Shown here in pieces: positions 26,074 to 35,456 of a stretch of DNA of 64,000 bases. Source of the DNA: Nafulsella turpanensis ZLM-10. Its GTDB lineage: Bacteria; Bacteroidota; Bacteroidia; Cytophagales; Cyclobacteriaceae. Within the stretch, counting starts at the first letter, position 1; each line of letters opens with the position of its first letter. The stretch covers positions 142,326 through 206,325 of the forward strand of contig NZ_ANNU01000002.1 of the NCBI RefSeq assembly GCF_000346615.1, read 5' to 3'. Under the pieces are notes generated by a model. That model was given only the letters and a program-made list of their open reading frames with translations, had not been told where the DNA came from and did no database searches. The position numbers and the translations under genes are program-made.

Positions 26074-28473
26074 ATGATGCAGAAAAAGTCTCTGAAAATG
26101 ATCCTGCTCCTCTTATTCATGAGCAGTGGTATCTATGCCCAGGAAAAAGAGCGGCCTGAGCTAAGTGTTCAGCAAATAATGCAGGACCCAAAAATTTGGA
26201 TTGGAACCGCTCCTTCCGGCCTTGAGTGGGCAGAGGATGGCCGAAACCTTTTCTTTTACTGGAATCCGAAAAAGGCAGCAGGCGATTCTTTATACAAAAT
26301 TAACCTCCGGAGCCGAAAAATAATGGAAGCGGAGCCAGCAGAAGAGCAGTTTATCATGGCCCGTGAAGTGGATACCGACCCCTCCGGCCGTAGAAAGTTA
26401 TATATTCTGAAGGGACAGTTGTTTGAGCGGGATCTTAAAAGCAACCGCAGGCACATGCTTTACCAGACCCTTAACAGTATTAGCAGTGCTAAATACGATA
26501 AAGAAGGCCAGGATATTTTATTTGTGCAGGATGATAATTTATTTAAGCTCCACCGCCCTACTGCTGCCCTTGAACAACTAACGGATTTTCGTGCCGGAAA
26601 AGCCAAGGAAGAGCCTACCCCTAAAAAACAGGACCAGTGGCTTGAACAGGATCAGTTGGCTAACTTCGAAGTCTTGCGGCAGCGGAAGGAGCGTAGAGAG
26701 CAGGAAGAGGCATATGAAAAAATGCAGGAACCCAGCAAACCGCTAACCATATATACCGGCGAAAGTCAGGTAAATGATATCTCGATTAGTCCTGACGAAC
26801 GTTTTATCACTTACCAGCTAACAGATGAGGAGGACAACAATTCAACTGAGGTTCCAGATTATGTAACTGAATCGGGTTATACCGAAATGTTGCAGGCGCG
26901 CCCAAAAGTTGGCCACGAACAAATGCAGGTGGAATTTGGCATCTATGACAGACAGTTAGATACGACTTATGTTTTGGAGGAAGAGGACTTACCAGGCCTT
27001 GATAAGCTACCGGAGTTTGCTAATGAATATAAAAAAGAATTTGAGCGCCTCCAGGAGGTAATCGTTCATGGACCTCTGTATCCGGAGAATGGAGCGAACA
27101 AAGCGCTCATCGAAATCCGCAGCCTTGACAATAAAGATCGATGGATTGCCCTTCTCGATTTAGAAACAGGAAAACCAAAAGTTTTGGATCACCAGCGTGA
27201 TGAGGCCTGGATTGGAGGGCCTGGTATTGACTGGCTGTTTAGCATGGGCGAAATGGGCTGGATGCCCGACGGGCAAAAAGTATGGTTCCAGTCGGAAGAA
27301 AGCGGCTATTCACACCTGTACACCGCTGATATCCAAAATGGCAAAAAGGAGCAGCTTACCTCCGGAAAATTTGAGATTTATGAACCCCAATTATCGGAGG
27401 ATGGCAAAAGCTGGTATTTCCATGCCAATAAAGTTCACCCGGGCGAACGGCATTTTTACCGCATGCCGGCTAAGGGAGGAGAAGTGGTTCAGCTTACGGA
27501 AATGGAAGGCAGAAATGATGTTGTCCTTTCCCCGGACGAAAAGACGCTAGCCATTTTGCATTCCTTTGCAAACCGACCGCCAGAAATATACATAAAACCT
27601 GCAAAAGCAGGCGTAGCCGCCGAAAAAGTTACTGAATCACTTACAGAAGAATGGAAAGCCTACCCCTGGAGGGAGCCTGAATTCATTACTTTTACAGCCA
27701 GCGATGGAACAGAGGTGCCTGCCCGCCTGTACCAGCCCGAAGGAGGCTCTGAAGGTAAACCTGCCGTTGTGTTTGTTCATGGTGCAGGCTACCTCCAGAA
27801 TGCCCACAAATGGTGGAGCTCCTATTTCAGGGAATATATGTTCCATAACCTTTTAGTCGACAAAGGCTACACTGTGCTGGATATTGACTATCGTGGCAGC
27901 GCCGGCTACGGGCGCGACTGGAGAACAGCCATCTACCGCCATATGGGCGGAAAAGACCTGAGCGACCAGGTAGACGGAGCCAAATGGCTGGTGGAAGAGT
28001 TAGGAGCAGATCCTGAAAACCTCGGGATATACGGTGGCTCCTATGGTGGTTTTATCACCTTAATGGCCATGTTTACCCAGCCGGAGGTATTTGAGTCAGG
28101 CGCAGCCCTCCGATCTGTTACAGACTGGGCACATTACAATCACCCCTATACCAGCAATATCCTGAACGAGCCCTATGCCGACAGTCTGGCCTATGCCCGC
28201 AGCTCGCCTATTTATTTTGCAGAAGGATTAGAAGGGAATCTTTTAATTGCTCACGGAATGATCGACACAAATGTACATTTCCAGGATGTGGTGAGACTCT
28301 CTCAGCGGCTTATTGAGCTGGGAAAAGAAAACTGGGAGCTAGCAGTTTATCCGCTGGAAGGCCATGGCTTTGTGGAGCCAAGCAGCTGGACGGATGAGTA
28401 CAGCCGTATTCTGAAGCTCTTTGAAGAAACACTTAAAGATAAAGCCCCTGTCCCTGAAGAGGGGTCTAACTAA
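26074..28473 (+). CDS. Secreted S9-family prolyl peptidase (DPP IV/acylaminoacyl-peptidase type)
   Basis: A 799-aa exported serine peptidase. Signal peptide 1-22 (MILLLLFMSSGIYAQ). A beta-propeller domain spans about 40-540 with PD40-like repeats, including an unusually charged Glu/Gln/Arg-rich loop at about 180-230. The C-terminal alpha/beta-hydrolase domain has Ser656 in GGSYGGF, Asp731 in GMIDTNV and His764 in GHGF, the full catalytic triad. Members cleave after Pro or Ala in short peptides in the periplasm or outside the cell. It is followed by its own strong terminator, so it is monocistronic. Confidence 0.94.
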   Translation: MMQKKSLKMILLLLFMSSGIYAQEKERPELSVQQIMQDPKIWIGTAPSGLEWAEDGRNLFFYWNPKKAAGDSLYKINLRSRKIMEAEPAEEQFIMAREVDTDPSGRRKLYILKGQLFERDLKSNRRHMLYQTLNSISSAKYDKEGQDILFVQDDNLFKLHRPTAALEQLTDFRAGKAKEEPTPKKQDQWLEQDQLANFEVLRQRKERREQEEAYEKMQEPSKPLTIYTGESQVNDISISPDERFITYQLTDEEDNNSTEVPDYVTESGYTEMLQARPKVGHEQMQVEFGIYDRQLDTTYVLEEEDLPGLDKLPEFANEYKKEFERLQEVIVHGPLYPENGANKALIEIRSLDNKDRWIALLDLETGKPKVLDHQRDEAWIGGPGIDWLFSMGEMGWMPDGQKVWFQSEESGYSHLYTADIQNGKKEQLTSGKFEIYEPQLSEDGKSWYFHANKVHPGERHFYRMPAKGGEVVQLTEMEGRNDVVLSPDEKTLAILHSFANRPPEIYIKPAKAGVAAEKVTESLTEEWKAYPWREPEFITFTASDGTEVPARLYQPEGGSEGKPAVVFVHGAGYLQNAHKWWSSYFREYMFHNLLVDKGYTVLDIDYRGSAGYGRDWRTAIYRHMGGKDLSDQVDGAKWLVEELGADPENLGIYGGSYGGFITLMAMFTQPEVFESGAALRSVTDWAHYNHPYTSNILNEPYADSLAYARSSPIYFAEGLEGNLLIAHGMIDTNVHFQDVVRLSQRLIELGKENWELAVYPLEGHGFVEPSSWTDEYSRILKLFEETLKDKAPVPEEGSN

Positions 28474-28494
28474 AACACCGATACCTCATATCAT

Positions 28495-28536
28495 AAAATG
28501 TTGCTACGGCCCTAGCTGTAGCAACATTTTTTTTTG
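28495..28536 (+). terminator. Terminator of the S9 peptidase gene
   Basis: A 13-bp stem (AAAATGTTGCTAC at 28495-28507 with GTAGCAACATTTT at 28518-28530) and a long T run. Confidence 0.95.
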
Positions 28537-29080
28537 TTATGCCTCAACATCCTTTCGGCTTCCTTTTTCCATCACAAATTCCGGCCATTTCTCTCAGATG
28601 GATATCTGTTCCGTACTCAGTTATAGCAAAGAGGTTAGCAACGCTTCATTAAAAATGATTTCTAATGGAATGTTCTCCTTCTACAAATTGCCAAAGTTAA
28701 AGGATGGGGCGACTGATCAGGTGAAGTTTGGTATAGGAAAGTTTATCGAAAAATTTTTCAAATTAAACGAAACAGGTAATTTATTACATCATCCTGTTTA
28801 TGGATTTCCAGTTCGCTAGCAAGCTAAAAAAGCATTTTTTCCCGGTTTCTGTGGTTACAGATCAGAAAAAAAAGTGCTTAACATTAATTATCTTCTCTGT
28901 CAAAGGACCTAAGAATGATGTTTCAGCTTTTCCTGCTTCGAAAGTAATATTCCGTCACAGCAAAACTTAAACTAAAATTGGATTTATCATGCACAGGCTT
29001 TCAATCCTTCATGAACTTCTATATTTTTGATTTTGCTGGAAAAGCAATCCTGTAATTCCTTTTAAAGCGATTCATTAAGA
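28537..29080. other. Mostly non-coding gap with one doubtful small reading frame
   Basis: A 544-base AT-rich gap before the propeller kinase. One plus-strand frame (28598-28819, 73 codons, ATG start) reads like protein (FYKLPKLKDGATDQVKFG, then a C-terminal NETGNLLHHPVYGFPVR). I recognise no family; it may be the tail of a lost gene. Nothing else was found. Confidence 0.35.
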
Positions 29081-31249
29081 ATGTGTTATTTCAAAAAGTT
29101 CTGCTTCCTTTTCTCCTTCTTTATTCTTTCCATTTCTGCAGAAGCAGCAGAACCTGATTCTATTATTATAAAAACCTTTAGTGCCGGAGATTACAAGGCA
29201 ACTTCCATCAATTATTCAGCCGTTGAAGGTGAGGATGGTGTGGTATATTTCGCAAACGAGAGTGGAGTTTTAGCTTATGATGGCAGTGAATGGACACTTA
29301 TTTCAGTAAAGGACTTTTCAGCAGTTACGGCACTTTTGGCAAAAGATGAGAGAATTTTTGTAGGGGCTGGAAACGAGCTTGGCTATATCGAGCGCAATGC
29401 AGAAGGGGTATATGAGTATACCTCCCTGCGCCATCTTCTGGAACTGCCAAGAGAGGAATCGGTAGGCTTTATCTGGCAGATTGTTTCTGTTGGAAAGGAT
29501 ATTTATTTTTCTTCCATGGAGATGCTGCTGCGTTACGATGGCACTGATATTCATAAAATTGATGTGAAGAAAGCTTACATCTTTGCCATTGGTGAAAAGC
29601 TGTTTGTTTCCCCTGCTGAAAAAGGACTCGCCCTTGTGGTAAAAGATTCCCTCCATACGGTCAATAAAGAATTCTCTTTAAAAGATGATAATGCTTTTGG
29701 ATACCTGAAGGGTTTAAAAGGAGAACAGCTGCTGGTAACGGCTGATAATGGAATTTTTGAAATCGACACCAGCACCTATAAAACCAGGCCATGGAAAGGA
29801 AAGGAAAATGATTTTTTAAAAAAGAATTCTGTCTATTTCGGACTCACCTGGCAAGACAGCCTTTATGCTTTTTCCACGGCTAAAAGCGGACTTTTCTTCC
29901 TAAACAGAGAGGGGGAAATCGTTAAATCTTTCAATAAGGAGAATGGATTAACAGGAACCTATCTGCGTGAAATGGTGACAGATAAGCGGGGAAACCTTTG
30001 GGTTACTTCAGATTCAGGACTTAATTATCTTCAGCCTTACTCTTCCGAAAATGACTCCAGCTTGTTAAAAACGGTTATCCGTTCCGTATCCGGTAACGAA
30101 CAAAACCTCCCTTTTTCCTCCAGAGAGTCTGAACTGGTTCTTGGGGAAGCCTTTACAGGCACCGTTGTTTTCCATTATGCCACCCCCGGCTTCCACAAAG
30201 ACGAACTGGAGTATAGTTATTTCCTGGAAGGTTTTGAAGAAGGCTGGTCCAACTGGAAATCTGATGTTAAAAAAGAATATACCAACCTCAATGGAGGTTC
30301 TTACACATTTCATGTAAAAGCCCGTTATAAAGGAAAAACAGAATCTTTAAAAGCTTCTCTTCCTATAAGCATACCAACACCATGGTTTAAAACCACTCCA
30401 GCTTTCATTCTCGGCTTTCTTCTTCTTTCAACAGTTATTTTATCGGGAGTACATTATAGAACAAAAAGGCTGCACCTGCTAAACAAGCGCCTTGGCAAAA
30501 TAATCAGCAACCGTACCCAGGAATTGGTCGAGCAGAGGGAGCAGCTAAGGGCTACCAACAATGAACTCCGTATCAAGAATATAGAGCTAGACAACTTTGT
30601 CTATCGCTCCTCTCATGACCTGGTGGCCCCTTTAAAATCCTTAAAAGGACTCATTAATGTGGCCCAGCTAGAGAAAGAAATTGGGAATCAGGAAATTTAC
30701 TTCAGGTTGATGCATTCCAGTGTTGACAAGCTGGAGGACTTTATTAAAAGTATAATGGAGTATTCCTCCAATTCGAAAAAAGAGCTGGTAAAGGAAAATA
30801 TTGACCTGAACCTAATCCTGGATTGTATATTTGAAGACCTGAAGTACTACAAAAGAATAGAGAAAATAGATCTCATCAGAAATATAGAGGAAGGTACCCG
30901 CTTTTGCACTGATTCAAAAAGACTAAAGATTATACTGAGCAACCTCATTACCAATAGCATTAAATACCACAACTACCAGCAGGATAAGCCCACCATTGAA
31001 ATAAAATCTCAGCTGAAGGATGAAGATATCCTGATCCATGTCATTGACAACGGAAGGGGAATAGAAGAAGCCTATCTTCCAAATATTTTTGATATGTTCT
31101 TTAGAGCTACGGACAGTGCTGAAGGCTCTGGTCTCGGGCTTTATATTGTTAAGGATACCGTAAAGAAATTAGGAGGCGAAATAAGTGTGGCGTCGGAATA
31201 CAGGAGAGGCACTACCTTTACCCTGCGTTTTCCCAGGGAGTGTACATGA
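29081..31249 (+). CDS. Two-component-regulator propeller histidine kinase
   Basis: A 722-aa inner-membrane kinase. Signal peptide 1-22 (FLFSFFILSISAEA). A periplasmic beta-propeller (about 30-340) of reg_prop type, with GDNGIFEI- and GNLWVTSDSGL-like blades. A Y_Y_Y Ig-like domain (about 350-430) ends in NGGSYTFHVKA. One membrane helix (437-460), then a coiled coil. The cytosolic kinase has phospho-accepting His512 (YRSSHDLVAPL), N-box NLITNSIKYH (about 622), DNGRGI and GSGLGLYIVK. Only one half-size propeller is present; classical hybrid systems have two and a fused regulator. There is no receiver or DNA-binding domain, so its partner is elsewhere. Many such sensors read glycans, but no carbohydrate genes are nearby. 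Confidence 0.92.
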   Translation: MCYFKKFCFLFSFFILSISAEAAEPDSIIIKTFSAGDYKATSINYSAVEGEDGVVYFANESGVLAYDGSEWTLISVKDFSAVTALLAKDERIFVGAGNELGYIERNAEGVYEYTSLRHLLELPREESVGFIWQIVSVGKDIYFSSMEMLLRYDGTDIHKIDVKKAYIFAIGEKLFVSPAEKGLALVVKDSLHTVNKEFSLKDDNAFGYLKGLKGEQLLVTADNGIFEIDTSTYKTRPWKGKENDFLKKNSVYFGLTWQDSLYAFSTAKSGLFFLNREGEIVKSFNKENGLTGTYLREMVTDKRGNLWVTSDSGLNYLQPYSSENDSSLLKTVIRSVSGNEQNLPFSSRESELVLGEAFTGTVVFHYATPGFHKDELEYSYFLEGFEEGWSNWKSDVKKEYTNLNGGSYTFHVKARYKGKTESLKASLPISIPTPWFKTTPAFILGFLLLSTVILSGVHYRTKRLHLLNKRLGKIISNRTQELVEQREQLRATNNELRIKNIELDNFVYRSSHDLVAPLKSLKGLINVAQLEKEIGNQEIYFRLMHSSVDKLEDFIKSIMEYSSNSKKELVKENIDLNLILDCIFEDLKYYKRIEKIDLIRNIEEGTRFCTDSKRLKIILSNLITNSIKYHNYQQDKPTIEIKSQLKDEDILIHVIDNGRGIEEAYLPNIFDMFFRATDSAEGSGLGLYIVKDTVKKLGGEISVASEYRRGTTFTLRFPRECT

Positions 31250-31332
31250 AATTTTTCTTCCGTTACCACTATAAATGTTTAAGGGCAACAACCATTAAAA
31301 GGCTGGTTACCGAAGGCTTTACAAGAGGACGC

Positions 31333-31366
31333 GCTCTTTTTTCTGACCTGTTTCAGAAAAAAGAGC
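31333..31366. repeat. Perfect 14-bp inverted repeat
   Basis: GCTCTTTTTTCTGA (31333-31346) and TCAGAAAAAAGAGC (31353-31366) around a 6-base loop, 84 bases after the propeller kinase stop. It has no trailing T run, but it could end or stabilise the transcript. Confidence 0.7.
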
Positions 31367-31401
31367 TAATACAATCAGTTCTATCATTGCTCAGCAGTCC
31401 G

Positions 31402-31437
31402 GCATAAAAAACCGCCGAACCCTTTGGATCCGGCGGC
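31402..31437 (-). terminator. Terminator of the OmpA/PD40 gene
   Basis: CCGCCG (31412-31417) pairs with CGGCGG (31431-31436) around a 13-base loop. On the minus strand a T run (TTTTTTATG) follows. It lies about 55 bases past the stop codon. Confidence 0.82.
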
Positions 31438-31491
31438 TATGAATGGAGAAGTTTTTAGTTTAAAGGCTAAGCCATTTCTAAAATCTTCATA

Positions 31492-33120
31492 TTACTTCTT
31501 AATAATTATAAACTCTACCCGCCGATTCAGCTTCCGGGTTTCTTCACTGGCATTACTTGCAATAGGCCGGGTAGGCCCATAGCCCTTTCCTTCTATCCTT
31601 TCTTCTTCTATACCACGGCTTATCAGGTAGTTTTTAACTGCTTCTACCCTATCGCGCGACAGTTTAATATTAGCTTTGGAGCTCCCCTGGTTGTCTGTAT
31701 GGCCGGTTAGCAAAATTTCCATTTCAGGATTTTCCTGCATCAATTCCACCACCTCGTCGAGTGCAGCATTTGACTCTTCAAGCAGGAAGGCGGTACTTTG
31801 GCGAAACATCACATTATCAAGCCGAACAGTTTCACCTACTGTAATTGGCTTTAAATTCAAACGGAGTGTTTGAAGCCCTTCGTTTACCTGCACTACAGTG
31901 TCGACCGGAAAAAATCCCTGAGTTTGCGCCTTTACCAGGTATGCTCCTGCTTCAGGCAAACTCACTTTAAATGTTCCGGAGGTGGAGGTTTCCTGCGAAA
32001 AATCCCCTTCCACACTGCTCAGCTGAATTTTGGCAGGCAAGCGGCTACCATTCTGAGCCCGCACCTCTCCTTCCAGATCAAAAGATTGCTTTACCAGTAC
32101 GGTAACCTCTTCTATAGAATCTTCTGCAGCTGCCACAATCTTTTCTGCTACAAAAGGTTCTATTACCTCCTCCATTGGGGTTTCTTCGGCCAGTACAGGT
32201 AAGCTGTCTTCCTGCTCCGGAATCCTTATTTTTTTAATATCGCCAAAGCCTTCGCTATTTTGGGTGGAGGAGTAGTAAGCCCACTTTCGGTCCGGTGCCT
32301 CAGCATAGTATAGGTCAGCACCGGCGGAGTTTACCTGCGGTCCTAAATTCTCCGGCTTGCTCCACCGCTTCCAGCTGCCGTCTAACCTTCTGCTGCGAAA
32401 AATATCCATACTGCCCGAGCCACCACGGCCATTGCTAGCAAAATATAACGTCTGCCCGTCTGCTGCGAGCCAGGCACTCATTTCCTGCTTGGGTGTATTA
32501 ATATCAAGTCCTAAATTCTTGGGTTCGCTCCAGCTGCCATCCTGCTGCAAAAAACTCACGTACAGGTCTTCTAACCCATAGGTACTGTAAGATTCCAGCG
32601 CCAGTAACATCACTTTTCCATCCGGAGAAATGCTGGCATCCTGGTATTTTGCTCCATTAAAAAAATAATGGATAGTAACAGGCTCTGCCTTACCCCCGCC
32701 TACGGGCATTTTAAATATCCCGGACTGCCGCTTCCCTTTTGTTTCAGGATTATAGGTCTGGAAGTACAGATCTTTTCCATCTGCAGAAAAACCAATTACC
32801 ATATTTACCTGGGAGGAATTGATGGCCCCACCAAGCTTTTTAACGGCTGCCCATTCGCCTGGAGCCTTTACCTTCGCCTGCCACACATCTCCCTTATCCC
32901 GGCGCCCCCCACTATTGAGGGGATGGTTGCTGCGGGTAAAATAAAGCTGCTGCCCGTCGGGCGAAAAAACAGGCTTAATTTCATTAAAGCGACTGTTTAC
33001 TACTGTATCCGGCACAATAGCTTCCGCTTCCTTTTGAGCATGTGCTCCATGGGCAAAAAACAGGGTGGCCGACAGCAAGGGGCCATAAAAATGAGTGAAT
33101 TTTTTTTTATTAAAAATCAT
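31492..33120 (-). CDS. OmpA-family protein with PD40 beta-propeller
   Basis: A 542-aa exported envelope protein. The ATG at 33120 starts the signal peptide (FYGPLLSATLFFAHGAHAQ); an upstream TTG would bury it. Residues about 35-310 contain PD40/WD40-like repeats (FSPDGQQLYFTRSN, LYFASNGRGGSGSMDIF). Residues about 345-425 look like a carboxypeptidase-regulatory Ig-like domain. Residues about 430-542 are an OmpA C-terminal peptidoglycan-binding domain (LLTGHTDNQGSS, LSRDRVEAVKNYL, NRRVEF). This architecture is widespread in Bacteroidota and tethers the outer membrane to peptidoglycan. Some members belong to gliding or type IX secretion sets, but none of those genes is here. Confidence 0.9.
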   Translation of the reverse strand: MIFNKKKFTHFYGPLLSATLFFAHGAHAQKEAEAIVPDTVVNSRFNEIKPVFSPDGQQLYFTRSNHPLNSGGRRDKGDVWQAKVKAPGEWAAVKKLGGAINSSQVNMVIGFSADGKDLYFQTYNPETKGKRQSGIFKMPVGGGKAEPVTIHYFFNGAKYQDASISPDGKVMLLALESYSTYGLEDLYVSFLQQDGSWSEPKNLGLDINTPKQEMSAWLAADGQTLYFASNGRGGSGSMDIFRSRRLDGSWKRWSKPENLGPQVNSAGADLYYAEAPDRKWAYYSSTQNSEGFGDIKKIRIPEQEDSLPVLAEETPMEEVIEPFVAEKIVAAAEDSIEEVTVLVKQSFDLEGEVRAQNGSRLPAKIQLSSVEGDFSQETSTSGTFKVSLPEAGAYLVKAQTQGFFPVDTVVQVNEGLQTLRLNLKPITVGETVRLDNVMFRQSTAFLLEESNAALDEVVELMQENPEMEILLTGHTDNQGSSKANIKLSRDRVEAVKNYLISRGIEEERIEGKGYGPTRPIASNASEETRKLNRRVEFIIIKK

Positions 33121-33275
33121 ACACAATTTAATCAATATCCTGATGAGGTTTGCGAATTTATACAAATAGGTGAAATTGGCTGCCAACCTACTATATAATT
33201 CTTAGGGAATCAAATTATTGTTCCTCATTACCATAATTTTATCTTCCGCCATTTGTAGAGCTGATAATCAGGGGG

Positions 33276-33307
33276 TTTGCAAAACCGGAACAAAACCTGC
33301 TACTTTG
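33276..33307 (+). promoter_or_regulatory. Candidate promoter of the MoxR-VWA operon
   Basis: TTTG (33276-33279), a 21-base gap and TACTTTG (33301-33307), which is one base short of the TAnnTTTG consensus. The predicted start is about 25 bases before the ATG. Confidence 0.45.
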
Positions 33308-33339
33308 CATTCCATTCCAGAGCAAAGCAAAGTATATAC

Positions 33340-34182
33340 ATGAAATTTGAAGGGACCGACCATTACATTGCCACTCCAGACCTGCAGATAGCGGTGAACG
33401 CTTCCATTATCCTGGAAAAGCCCCTGTTGATTAAAGGAGAACCCGGAACGGGCAAGACGCTTTTAGCCTTTGAAATAGCCAAAGCATTGCAAAAGCCGTT
33501 ACTCACCTGGCACATTAAGTCTACCACCACGGCACAGCAGGGACTGTATGAGTATGATGCCGTTAGCCGCCTGCGCGATTCGCAGCTGGGTAGCGATAAG
33601 GTGCATGAAATTGTCAATTATATCAAAAAGGGCCGCCTTTGGGAAGCCTTTGAGGCCGAAGAGGCTCCTGTACTGCTGATTGATGAAATTGATAAGGCGG
33701 ACATTGAATTCCCCAACGACCTGCTTCAGGAACTCGACAAAATGGAGTTTTACTGCTATGAACTTCAAAAGACAGTTGTTGCCCGGCAGCGCCCCATCAT
33801 TATTATTACCTCCAATAATGAAAAAGAATTACCCGATGCTTTTCTGCGGCGCTGCTTTTTTCACTACATCAGTTTCCCTGATATCGACACTCTTAAACAA
33901 ATAGTAGATGTGCATTACCAGGGATTGGAGGAGCGCCTGCTGGAAAGGGCACTGGAACTTTTTACAGAAGTGAGGGAAAGCCGCGGGTTGAAAAAACGCC
34001 CTTCTACCAGCGAACTCCTTGACTGGATACGTTTACTGCTGGCGGCAAAAACAACGGCCGAACAGTTAGAGCAGGTCGATTTACAACAGGAACTCCCTCC
34101 ATATGCCGGTGCCCTGATTAAAAACGAACAGGACCTACAGCTACTGGAGAAGCAAATTCATTACAGCCGAAGGTTTTCTTAA
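33340..34182 (+). CDS. MoxR-type AAA+ ATPase
   Basis: A 280-aa ATPase. The ATG at 33340 is preferred over a TTG 63 bases earlier. Walker A is GEPGTGKT (33-40) and Walker B is VLLIDEID (111-118, Asp115-Glu116). SNNEKELPDAFLRRCFFHYI holds sensor 1 and the arginine finger. MoxR ATPases act as chaperones that insert cofactors or activate complexes, working with VWA-domain proteins. The gene 2 bases downstream encodes exactly such a VWA protein, so the two form a functional pair (strong inference from family pattern). The client is unknown, as no methanol-dehydrogenase, CO-dehydrogenase or similar target is nearby. Confidence 0.92.
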   Translation: MKFEGTDHYIATPDLQIAVNASIILEKPLLIKGEPGTGKTLLAFEIAKALQKPLLTWHIKSTTTAQQGLYEYDAVSRLRDSQLGSDKVHEIVNYIKKGRLWEAFEAEEAPVLLIDEIDKADIEFPNDLLQELDKMEFYCYELQKTVVARQRPIIIITSNNEKELPDAFLRRCFFHYISFPDIDTLKQIVDVHYQGLEERLLERALELFTEVRESRGLKKRPSTSELLDWIRLLLAAKTTAEQLEQVDLQQELPPYAGALIKNEQDLQLLEKQIHYSRRFS

Positions 34183-34184
34183 GT

Positions 34185-35369
34185 ATGCTGCTCCACTTCT
34201 TCCTCATTTTACGAAATAACCAGCTAAAGGTAAGCCTGCGTGAGTACCTCGACCTGCTCAAGGCATTGGAAAAGGAGGCGGTGATGCCTTCCATCAATAA
34301 CTTCTATTTCCTTTGCCGAACGGTACTGGTAAAGCATGAGCAGCAGCTGGACCTTTTTGACCGGCTGTTCGGCGAAGTTTTTGGGCAACTTCAGCAGTGG
34401 GGCGAAGAAGCTTTTGCTGAAATTCCGGATGAATGGCTGCAAAAAAACAGTCTGAAGCAACTGACAGAGGAAGAAAAAGCAAAGCTGGAAGCCTTTGGCG
34501 GACTGGAAGCCTTAATGGAGCGCTTCCGCAAGTTAATGCAGGAGCAAAAAGAAAGACACGAGGGAGGCAATAAGTGGATTGGCACCGGGGGCACCTCTCC
34601 TTTCGGAGCCTGGGGCTACAACCCTGCAGGGTACCGTATCGGCCAAAATGAAAGCCGGCACCGCAAAGCGGTAAAAGTATGGGACAAAAGAGAATTTAAG
34701 GAACTGGACGACTCAAGGGAACTGGATACCCGCCAGTTTAAAATGGCGCTCCGCCGGCTGAGGATGCTCACCCGCGAAGGGCAGGCCACAGATTTTGACC
34801 TTGAGGAAACTATTCGTCGTACCGCCCGCAGCGGAGGCCTGCTCGACCTGGCATATACCGTTCCTAAAACCAATCAGGTAAAGGTATTACTCCTGCTGGA
34901 TATTGGCGGCTCCATGGATGAGCATATTGCCTTATGCGAGCAACTCTTTGCCGCTACCCGCTATGAGTTTAAGCAGCTGGAGCACTTTTACTTCCATAAT
35001 TGCCTTTACGAAAGGGTATGGAAACAGGAAGCCCGCCATCGGACAGCCATGCTCTCTACCGAAACATTATTCCAGTCCTATGGTCGCGATTACAAGGTTA
35101 TTGTGGTTGGGGATGCCTCCATGTCTCCTTACGAAATTTTATATAAGGGAGGAAGTGTGGAGCACATGAATCCGGAACCTGGCCGCTACTGGCTCAGTCG
35201 TCTGAAAGAACATTTCCGAAATTGTATATGGCTTAACCCTGTTCCTGAAAAAGAGTGGGATTTTACTGAGAGCATTGCCCTTATTCAGGAGCTGTTTCCT
35301 GAACAAATGTTTCCGCTTACCCTCTCCGGCCTGGAAAAGGGTGTAAAAACCCTGCAGCAGCATTCATAA
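34185..35369 (+). CDS. VWA-domain (CoxE-like) partner of the MoxR ATPase
   Basis: A 394-aa cytosolic protein with a CoxE-like architecture. The N-terminal half (1-180) is helical and charged, with GGTSPFGAWGYNPAGYRIG around 130-148. The C-terminal VWA fold (about 230-390) carries a MIDAS motif DIGGS at 239-243, where the usual form is DxSxS or DxGGS. KVIVVGDASMSPYEI is a later strand of the fold. There is no signal peptide or membrane segment. It begins 2 bases after the ATPase stop, indicating translational coupling. It should bind a metal ion and bridge the ATPase to a client complex. Confidence 0.9.
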   Translation: MLLHFFLILRNNQLKVSLREYLDLLKALEKEAVMPSINNFYFLCRTVLVKHEQQLDLFDRLFGEVFGQLQQWGEEAFAEIPDEWLQKNSLKQLTEEEKAKLEAFGGLEALMERFRKLMQEQKERHEGGNKWIGTGGTSPFGAWGYNPAGYRIGQNESRHRKAVKVWDKREFKELDDSRELDTRQFKMALRRLRMLTREGQATDFDLEETIRRTARSGGLLDLAYTVPKTNQVKVLLLLDIGGSMDEHIALCEQLFAATRYEFKQLEHFYFHNCLYERVWKQEARHRTAMLSTETLFQSYGRDYKVIVVGDASMSPYEILYKGGSVEHMNPEPGRYWLSRLKEHFRNCIWLNPVPEKEWDFTESIALIQELFPEQMFPLTLSGLEKGVKTLQQHS

Positions 35370-35443
35370 ATCTCCTTTACTTCCAGATAAAATTTCTGGC
35401 CTTTCAGCAGGAGCAACTCTTTCCTGCCAATTATTTTCTTCCG

Positions 35444-35451
35444 TACCTTTG
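35444..35451 (+). promoter_or_regulatory. Candidate -7 element directly before the CYTH gene
   Basis: TACCTTTG is an exact TAnnTTTG match ending only 5 bases before the ATG at 35457. If it is used, transcription would start at or next to the ATG and the mRNA would be leaderless. No -33 box is visible. Confidence 0.4.
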
Positions 35452-35456
35452 CCCTT

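Noticed and set aside
28421..28597. First part of a 132-codon frame after the S9 peptidase
   Set aside because: It overlaps the peptidase coding end and runs through its strong terminator. Only the later part (28598-28819) is kept as a doubtful note.
31246..31407. 53-codon frame overlapping the propeller kinase stop by 4 bases
   Set aside because: It is built around a perfect palindrome and has no recognisable family. The overlap alone is weak evidence.
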